From Phenylobacterium sp. (GTDB lineage Bacteria > Pseudomonadota > Alphaproteobacteria > Caulobacterales > Caulobacteraceae), in NCBI RefSeq assembly GCF_016124325.1, contig NZ_WGNY01000041.1, positions 1-64,000 on the forward strand: a DNA stretch of 64,000 nucleotides. The letters are read 5' to 3'. The notes below the pieces were generated by a model that saw only the letters and a list, made by a program, of their open reading frames with translations, was not told where the DNA came from and searched no databases. Below are positions 59,318-64,000 of the stretch, piece after piece. Each line of letters starts with the position of its first letter. Position 1 is the stretch's first letter. A program made the position numbers and the translations under genes.

Positions 59318-60045
59318 GCCACCACCTTCGTCGTTCCGTCGGCCTGGGTCTCGCGGCGGAACTCGCGCATCTGGAAGATCACCTGCGTCGGCCCCCGCGC
59401 GCCCGCGGCCCCCGCCGCCTCGGCCTCCAGCGGCCGCACGCGCCCGAACCGGGCCGGCGCCAGCGCCGCCGCCGTCCAGCGCAACTGCGACAGCTTCACG
59501 TGGGTGGCGTAGGCGTCCTTCGGCGTGATCCGCTGGGCGATCTCCCAGCCCAGGTCGCACATCCGCTCGGCCTGCGCCTGGCGCGCCAGCTCCAGGTCGG
59601 CGGCGAACTCGGGCCGCGCCGAACGCCACTTGTGCACCAGCGACAGCGACGGCATGTCCGGGTCGGCGCAGATGGCGCTCATCGTCTGGCCGTCGGCGAT
59701 CCGCGAGCAGACCTCGGCCGCCAGGTGCGGACACCAGCGCGGCTTCCGCCCGCCCTCGCCGTGCCACCCCGCCGCGCGCCTCGCCCGCCCCATCGCCTCG
59801 GCGAAGGCCGGCAGGGTCCGGGCCCAGGCCTGCACGCTCGACCGGTTCGGCATGGCCGCGTCGCGGCAGATCGCGCGCAGCGTCTCGCCCGCCTCCAGCC
59901 GCGCGCAGACCCGCCGCGCCACCACCGCCGAGAACCGCACCGCGTTCGCCGGCCCGCCCAGCCGCCGGATCCTCGCTTGAGCCGGCCGCCGCTGCGCCGC
60001 CCGCTCCCCGTCTGGCCGCGCAGCCACGCTCCGTCCCTCGCCCAT
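59266..60045 (-). CDS. Terminase-small-subunit-like protein with two HTH modules
   Basis: A 259-residue DNA-binding-type protein. Two similar modules are visible: ARRVCARLEAGETLRAICRD, then MPNRSSVQAWARTLPAFAEA (about 42-85); and AAEVCSRIADGQTMSAICAD, then MPSLSLVHKWRSARPEFAAD (about 107-150). This I-x-x-G-x-x-L-x-x-I-C-x-D-x-x-M-P pattern is that of phage terminase small subunits and related proteins. The C-terminal part (ITPKDAYATHVKLSQLRWTA) also fits that group. No large subunit or other phage gene is nearby. ATG at 60045 follows GGAGGG. The N-terminus is strongly basic. Confidence 0.72.
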   Translation of the reverse strand: MGEGRSVAARPDGERAAQRRPAQARIRRLGGPANAVRFSAVVARRVCARLEAGETLRAICRDAAMPNRSSVQAWARTLPAFAEAMGRARRAAGWHGEGGRKPRWCPHLAAEVCSRIADGQTMSAICADPDMPSLSLVHKWRSARPEFAADLELARQAQAERMCDLGWEIAQRITPKDAYATHVKLSQLRWTAAALAPARFGRVRPLEAEAAGAAGARGPTQVIFQMREFRRETQADGTTKVVAYLRNPATGELEREARD

Positions 60046-60177
60046 GGACGCCCTCCGCTCGGATTGTCTGGAATGGAATTTCTGGAATGGAAAAGGGCCC
60101 GGCGCAGACCGCCGGACCCTGACCAAAACCCTACCAGAACCCCGCGCCCCGCGCAAGAACAAAATAGGAACCAACCC

Positions 60178-60210
60178 GCTCATCCCGGCGAAGGCCGGGA
60201 CCCAGATGGA
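60178..60210. repeat. CATCCCGG-type palindromic unit
   Basis: CTCATCCCGGCGAAGG and CCGGGACCCAGATGG form a hairpin of the same subtype as the unit at 16719. It lies between two minus-strand genes. Confidence 0.75.
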
Positions 60211-60243
60211 AGGTCTCGGCCGCGCCCGCGATCCCCGCGGCGG

Positions 60244-61068
60244 CTAAGAGCGTCTCCGCCGACGCATGGCGGCGATTGTTCGCCGGCGGGTCTCCAACGA
60301 GTCGTCTTCGCCGGGCGCGCCGCCGCCGGCCTCCTCGCGCGGGGCTGCGGCGCTCAACGGAACGACCCCGAGTTCGCGCCACGCGAGACCGCCGCCGGGG
60401 CCTGCGAGCCCCACCTGCACGGGCGGCAATTGCTTGATGGCGAACCATGTGCGCACGGCGTCCGGCATCTGCTTTTCTTCCGTGCTCTCCAGCCGCAGCC
60501 GCGTGGCGAGCCGATGCGGGGTTCGAGCGACGAGGTAGGTCGCCTCGACGATGAGGTCAGCCACCCGTTCCGCGGTGGAGCAGGCGTAGAACAGCCAGGC
60601 GCGCATGAGGCGTTCGGGGATCAGGCGCTCGAAGGGCCGATCAGGGGGGAGGGACCCGATCCTGAGCTCAAGCCCCCGAAGCGTCGTGTGAGGTCGGGAT
60701 TCCGGGGTGAGGTTCCAGAGAGCGCCTTCCAGGCCAATCTCGAACCAGTCCCCGAGATCGCGCGCCTGCAATTTCCCGGCGGCCGTCAGACCGAGGTCGA
60801 TCCGCGGCGGATTTCGCCGATCAGGCCCGCCCGACAGCGTCTCGATCTGAAGGCTCAGCCGCACCTCGGTCGGCTCATGATCGCCCCAACGCCAGATCGC
60901 GACGTTGCTCGTGTGGGCCTCCGGCATCTCGAACTTGCCCTGAGACGCGGCGCAATGGAGCTCGTACGGCGTGGTCAGGCGAAGGCTGACGTGTTCATCG
61001 GTCTTGACGAAGCGCTTCGGCTCCCAGGCGTTCCAGTCACCGAAATCAGTCGGGCCGCCTACGCCCAT
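60244..61068 (-). CDS. Hypothetical protein
   Basis: A 274-residue soluble protein of unknown function. ATG at 61068 with CGGAGGG upstream is the likely start. The body alternates beta-type stretches (HVSLRLTTPYELHCAAS, TEVRLSLQIETLSG, TTLRGLELRIGSLP) with a helical segment (MRAWLFYACSTAERVADLIV). Near the C-terminus AWRELGVVPLSAAAPREEAG precedes an Arg-rich tail. No signal peptide, membrane helix or catalytic motif is recognised. Codon use is like the neighbouring core genes. A 42-codon frame with a strong ribosome binding site overlaps its start. Confidence 0.65.
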   Translation of the reverse strand: MGVGGPTDFGDWNAWEPKRFVKTDEHVSLRLTTPYELHCAASQGKFEMPEAHTSNVAIWRWGDHEPTEVRLSLQIETLSGGPDRRNPPRIDLGLTAAGKLQARDLGDWFEIGLEGALWNLTPESRPHTTLRGLELRIGSLPPDRPFERLIPERLMRAWLFYACSTAERVADLIVEATYLVARTPHRLATRLRLESTEEKQMPDAVRTWFAIKQLPPVQVGLAGPGGGLAWRELGVVPLSAAAPREEAGGGAPGEDDSLETRRRTIAAMRRRRRS

Positions 61069-61187
61069 GGCGGACCCTCCGGGCCGGAGCCGCGCGGCAG
61101 CGCTCGCCACGCCTGACGACGTCGGCGCTGCTCGGCGGATCGACTGGACGGGGACGGTTGGGCGACGTCAATGATGCGGCTCTTCAC
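61059..61187 (-). CDS. Possible small upstream gene (42 residues)
   Basis: GTG at 61187 is preceded by AAGGAG with eight bases of spacing. The frame reads MKSRIIDVAQPSPSSRSAEQ, then a run of four arginines and QAWRALPRGSG, and stops at 61059, ten bases inside the next gene. The good ribosome binding site and the overlap suggest a translated leader coupled to the hypothetical gene, but the product has no recognisable homology. Confidence 0.35.
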   Translation of the reverse strand: MKSRIIDVAQPSPSSRSAEQRRRRQAWRALPRGSGPEGPPWA

Positions 61188-61848
61188 AGGCGTTTCTCCT
61201 TAAGGAGCGCCTGTTGGCGACTGAGCGCCGCGCCAGACGCCTTCATTGACCATGACTGTGCACCAAGGCCCACGCCATTCAAAGGAACTTCATATTTCAA
61301 TATCGAAACATAGATGGAGTTTAGAGTGTCGATCGGCTCACAATGAAGCCTTCCGGCATGCCGTGTGTGTGGAGATACCTGATCGACCCAAGTATTGACG
61401 CCTGAGCGCCAGCGCGCTGCAACTTGGGTGCAGTTGGAAGTTGAAGTCCCCTGTCTAAAAGATGTCACAATTTTCCATTTGTTCTCGGTTTGAGCTTTGA
61501 TTCTAGGGGCTTCACGTCGCGCAAGTCTGACGTCTTGTCGCTCTGGCCGACAACACGCTGAGTCACTTGCATAGGTCTGCGGCTTGGCGGAAGTCGCTGG
61601 CGGGCGCGTCGGCTTCCGCTCGCTACGCGCCCTCGTCCACGTCGACGAGCGCAGCCGCCTTCCTGGCTTGCGGGCCGCCATCTGACCGACTTCGCGCCCT
61701 CTCGACGCCCCAGGGCGACCGGTGGGTGGACGTGGCGGGAAATGCTCGCTTAAGCTGAGAGAATCCGGCGTTTTCGGACTTGGGGCACTGGGCGTTCAGC
61801 GTTCGCGAGAGAAGGCGCCGGTGGCGGGTCTACAAGGGGGGGAGAGCC
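61188..61848. other. AT-richer intergenic stretch without a convincing gene
   Basis: About 660 bp, with the part from 61230 to 61520 visibly AT-richer than any other stretch of the window (for example around 61285-61315 and 61450-61500). A CTCCTTAAGGAG palindrome inside CAGGCG/CGCCTG arms lies at 61187-61213. A 165-codon minus-strand frame (61184-61681) crosses the region but its composition is unlike protein. It may be the remains of an insertion, or regulatory sequence for the flanking accessory genes. Confidence 0.5.
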
Positions 61849-61941
61849 ATGGCGCGGAACGGCGCGGGGAGTAGGCTGCGTTCCGTCGGGGAAGACCCGC
61901 GGCCGCGCGCTCGGACGGATCTCGCAGGCCGCGGCGCTTGA
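61849..61941 (+). CDS. Possible 30-residue leader peptide before the glycosyltransferase
   Basis: ATG at 61849 is preceded by GGGGGGAG, the strongest ribosome binding site in the area. The frame (MARNGAGSRLRSVGEDPRPR...) ends at TGA 61939-61941, overlapping the TTG start of the glycosyltransferase at 61938. The glycosyltransferase itself has no visible ribosome binding site, so translational coupling from this leader would explain its expression. Confidence 0.4.
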   Translation: MARNGAGSRLRSVGEDPRPRARTDLAGRGA

Positions 61942-63851
61942 CCCGGATCATCGCTCTCGCCACCGCCTGGGGCTCGGCGCATGGCGGGATCAACGCGTTC
62001 AACACCGATCTCTGCGTCGGGCTCGCCCAGGAACTGGGGGACGCCGGCAAAGTCTATTGCGCGGTTATCGCGGGCGAGGGCAAGGCGGGCGAGGACGAGT
62101 TCAGGCTCGCGTACGAGGACGCCGCGCGGCAGGGCGTGACCCTGGTGCCGATCACGCGTCCCGACCGCGGCCAGGCGTTCGATCCCAGCTGGGCGCGCGA
62201 GGTCGCGGCCTGGCTCGAAGCGCATGGGGCCGAGGGCCATCCGAGCTACTGGATCGGCCACGATGTGAAGTCCGGCGAGGCGGCGCTGTTGGGCGCCCAG
62301 CTCACCAATGGCTCGGCCGCCCTGGTGGGCCACATGGCCTATCTGCTTTACGGCGGCCACAAGCGCGACGACGCCACGACCAAGCAGCATCAGGACCAGA
62401 TGCGCACGTTCCGGAGCCGCGCTCACGTGTTCGCCGTCGGTCCGCTGCTGCGAGATTGGCTCAGTGAAAGGCTCGATCGGCCGGTGACCATGCTGGTGCC
62501 GGGCTTCCCCACCCGGACCGAGCGGCCGCGGGCGCGGCGACGCCTCGCCGGCATCACCTTCGGCCGCCTGGGCGTCGACGACGACCGGATCAAGCAGGGC
62601 CGGCTCGCGGTGCTCGGCTTCGCCAACGCGATCAAGGTGCTCTCCCTGACCCCGACGCACGCCGACCTGGTCAACGGCCACTTCTTCATCATGCTCGGCG
62701 TGGACAACGCGCGTCCCCAGGTGGAGGACCTCAAGCGGCGGGCGTTCGTCGAGGCCGGCCGTTCGGTGAACATGTTTGCCGAGCCCTATCAGATGGTCCG
62801 GCGCGACGTGTTCGACCGTGTCGCCGGCGCCAGTTTCGCGATGATGCTCTCGGTTCACGAAGGCTTCGGCCTCACCGCCTGGGAAGCGATCGGGCTCGGC
62901 GTGCCGGTGATCCTGTCGCGCAACAGTGGCGTTTTCCAGCTGCTCCAGGAGGCCGGCAGCGCTGCGGCTTCACGGGTTCGGGACATCAATGTACAGGGCC
63001 CTGGCGACGCGAGCGGGGAAAACCACACGCGATCCGATATCGAAGCCGTCTCCCGTGAGATCCAGGGGATCGCGCTCGACTTCGAACGCGCGTATCAAGA
63101 CGCAGGCGAGCTCTACGGAATCCTCCAACAGAGGTACGGATGCACGTGGTCGGGAACCGCCCGGGCCCTGCTGGACGCGATGGCGGACGCGAGCCTGGCC
63201 GAGCCGAACCCCGAGCCGAATCCCGAGCCGGGCCGGCCGCCGTCGAGTTCCGGGCAGGCCCGCGGCCGCGACGCCGCGGTCGTCGCGGAGCGTCCCTGGA
63301 ACGCCCATGCGGACCTCCTGGAGCTTGGCTTGAGCATCATGCAGGGGAGTGATCGGAGCCGCTTCGATCTAATGCCCGAGTTGCGGTGCACCGTGCTGTC
63401 TTTCCCGATGAGCGGCGAGCGCCAGGCGCGTATCGGCCTCACCGGTGTTCGCGTCAGCGTCCGGTGCGACGGGTCTGTGGAGATACTTCCGGGCAATCGT
63501 CTCGGAGACGATGGCGGGGCAAGCGACGTGGTGGCGTGGTCCGGCGGTCGCTGGGACATCAGTGGTCCATGCGAGGAAGGCTTCCTGGCGCATCGTGTGC
63601 TGGGCCGGGACCGTCTGTGCGAGCTCGGCGCGCGTGACCACTTGCCAGGCGACGCAGCGGTCGAGGTCACCGCGGCGAAGGCCGAATTGGATGTCCGGCT
63701 ATATGACCGGGATGGGCGGCGGCTGGCCCTGCCCGACGACACCCAGGCCGCACTGGGGCTCGTTCTCGGAAAGGGCCTGGGCGGAGGAAGCCGAATCCAG
63801 CTCGCCCGCGCGGGCGTGTCGGTAAAGGGAGCAGATGATGGTCCTGCCTGA
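61938..63851 (+). CDS. GT4-type glycosyltransferase with C-terminal accessory domain
   Basis: A 637-residue cytosolic protein. The N-terminal GT-B domain begins IIALATAWGSAHGGINAFN, where the glycine-rich loop holds the acceptor side. LSVHEGFGLTAWEAIGLGVPVILS (about 300-325) is the C-terminal donor-binding E-x-G-F-G-x-x-x-x-E motif of GT4 enzymes. A Pro/Glu/Asn linker (about 422-435) leads to a 200-residue beta-rich domain of unknown type. The start is TTG at 61938, the only start-type codon after the upstream in-frame stop. The next gene begins inside its last codons. The family pairing suggests an accessory or conflict-type cassette rather than polysaccharide synthesis. Confidence 0.75.
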   Translation: MTRIIALATAWGSAHGGINAFNTDLCVGLAQELGDAGKVYCAVIAGEGKAGEDEFRLAYEDAARQGVTLVPITRPDRGQAFDPSWAREVAAWLEAHGAEGHPSYWIGHDVKSGEAALLGAQLTNGSAALVGHMAYLLYGGHKRDDATTKQHQDQMRTFRSRAHVFAVGPLLRDWLSERLDRPVTMLVPGFPTRTERPRARRRLAGITFGRLGVDDDRIKQGRLAVLGFANAIKVLSLTPTHADLVNGHFFIMLGVDNARPQVEDLKRRAFVEAGRSVNMFAEPYQMVRRDVFDRVAGASFAMMLSVHEGFGLTAWEAIGLGVPVILSRNSGVFQLLQEAGSAAASRVRDINVQGPGDASGENHTRSDIEAVSREIQGIALDFERAYQDAGELYGILQQRYGCTWSGTARALLDAMADASLAEPNPEPNPEPGRPPSSSGQARGRDAAVVAERPWNAHADLLELGLSIMQGSDRSRFDLMPELRCTVLSFPMSGERQARIGLTGVRVSVRCDGSVEILPGNRLGDDGGASDVVAWSGGRWDISGPCEEGFLAHRVLGRDRLCELGARDHLPGDAAVEVTAAKAELDVRLYDRDGRRLALPDDTQAALGLVLGKGLGGGSRIQLARAGVSVKGADDGPA

Positions 63852-64000
63852 GAAGACGCTGTCGGCCATGGAGGCCATCCTGAGGGCCGGCCCGGCCGAC
63901 TTCATGACTCTGTGCCGCATCGCCGACATCGATCCGCGCGTGGATTTCGCCCACGCCAACCTGCGGAACGTGGACTTCCGCGGCGGCGATCTGACGGGTT
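63835..64000 (+). CDS. Pentapeptide-repeat protein, 3' end cut by the window
   Basis: ATGs at 63835 and 63838 follow AAGGGA and lie inside the end of the glycosyltransferase gene (17-base overlap). The 55 visible residues begin MMVLPEKTLSAMEAILRAGP, a helical cap, and then enter A-N-L-R-N-V-D-F-R-G-G-D-L-T-G, the A(D/N)LxxxDF pattern of pentapeptide repeats, which fold as a right-handed quadrilateral beta-helix. The function is unknown; the overlap implies joint production with the glycosyltransferase. Confidence 0.7.
   Translation, partial: MMVLPEKTLSAMEAILRAGPADFMTLCRIADIDPRVDFAHANLRNVDFRGGDLTG

Noticed and set aside
61184..61681. A 165-codon minus-strand frame across the AT-richer gap
   Set aside because: The composition is unlike protein (scattered Cys, Trp, Ser and Arg with no secondary-structure pattern) and no ribosome binding site precedes its ATG. 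The GTGA overlap with a small downstream frame is noted but not enough.

Overview
The window is GC-rich, densely packed alphaproteobacterial chromosome. Gene content points to Caulobacterales (Caulobacter/Phenylobacterium-like): an rpmH-rnpA-yidC-engB block, a 295-residue RpoH, several PEPxxWA-CTERM proteins, a NodT-type RND pump and intergenic palindromes of the kind scattered through these genomes. This assignment is inferred from gene types; no 16S gene or tRNA is present.

Layout. 1-5.3 kb: arginine and lysine biosynthesis (argB, truncated by the window start; dapD; dapE) with a HAD phosphatase, a cupin and a PEPxxWA-CTERM protein. 5.3-9.9 kb (minus): AIM24-like protein and serine hydrolase, then truA, fmt and def, with a small lipoprotein gene on the opposite strand between fmt and def. 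9.9-11.5 kb: two tandem PEPxxWA-CTERM genes sharing an identical 101-bp 3' end. 11.6-16.7 kb (minus): rmuC, engB, yidC, rnpA, rpmH and map. 16.8-25.9 kb: quinone reductase, two TetR regulators, a chemoreceptor, a TonB-C-like secreted protein, an SDR, a DUF72 protein and an M28 peptidase. 26.0-31.7 kb (plus): a three-gene RND efflux operon, divergent from the second TetR gene. 31.7-38 kb: membrane protein, threonine dehydratase and VOC pair, CtaG-like protein, purA and a degenerate receiver protein. 38.0-38.6 kb: gene-free, with a candidate structured RNA on the minus strand and three helically phased heptamers. 38.6-50.8 kb: winged-helix/TPR regulator, large flavoprotein, CDF transporter, CLC protein, heme-binding-like barrel, MarC, rpoH, VOC protein and MFS transporter.

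50.9-64 kb is the most accessory-looking part. A STAND/NLR-type NTPase with near-identical 46-residue TPR repeats is followed by a small protein. The C-terminus of the small protein matches the N-terminus of the NTPase in 10 of 20 positions around a G-x-x-N-Q core. This is the arrangement expected of a bacterial amyloid-signalling NLR/effector pair and is the best candidate for an unusual system here. Next come rluD, an encapsulated-ferritin-type protein without a visible encapsulin, a PhoD-type phosphatase, hisI with a LysE exporter, a DUF817 protein, a terminase-small-subunit-like protein and an unknown protein. After an AT-richer stretch with no convincing gene, a glycosyltransferase overlaps a pentapeptide-repeat gene that runs off the window.

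Three families of intergenic palindromes recur (a CATCCCGG...CCGGGA family, a TAGAGC family and CCTCCCC hairpin pairs); in two places a TAGAGC element supplies the stop codon of the preceding gene.
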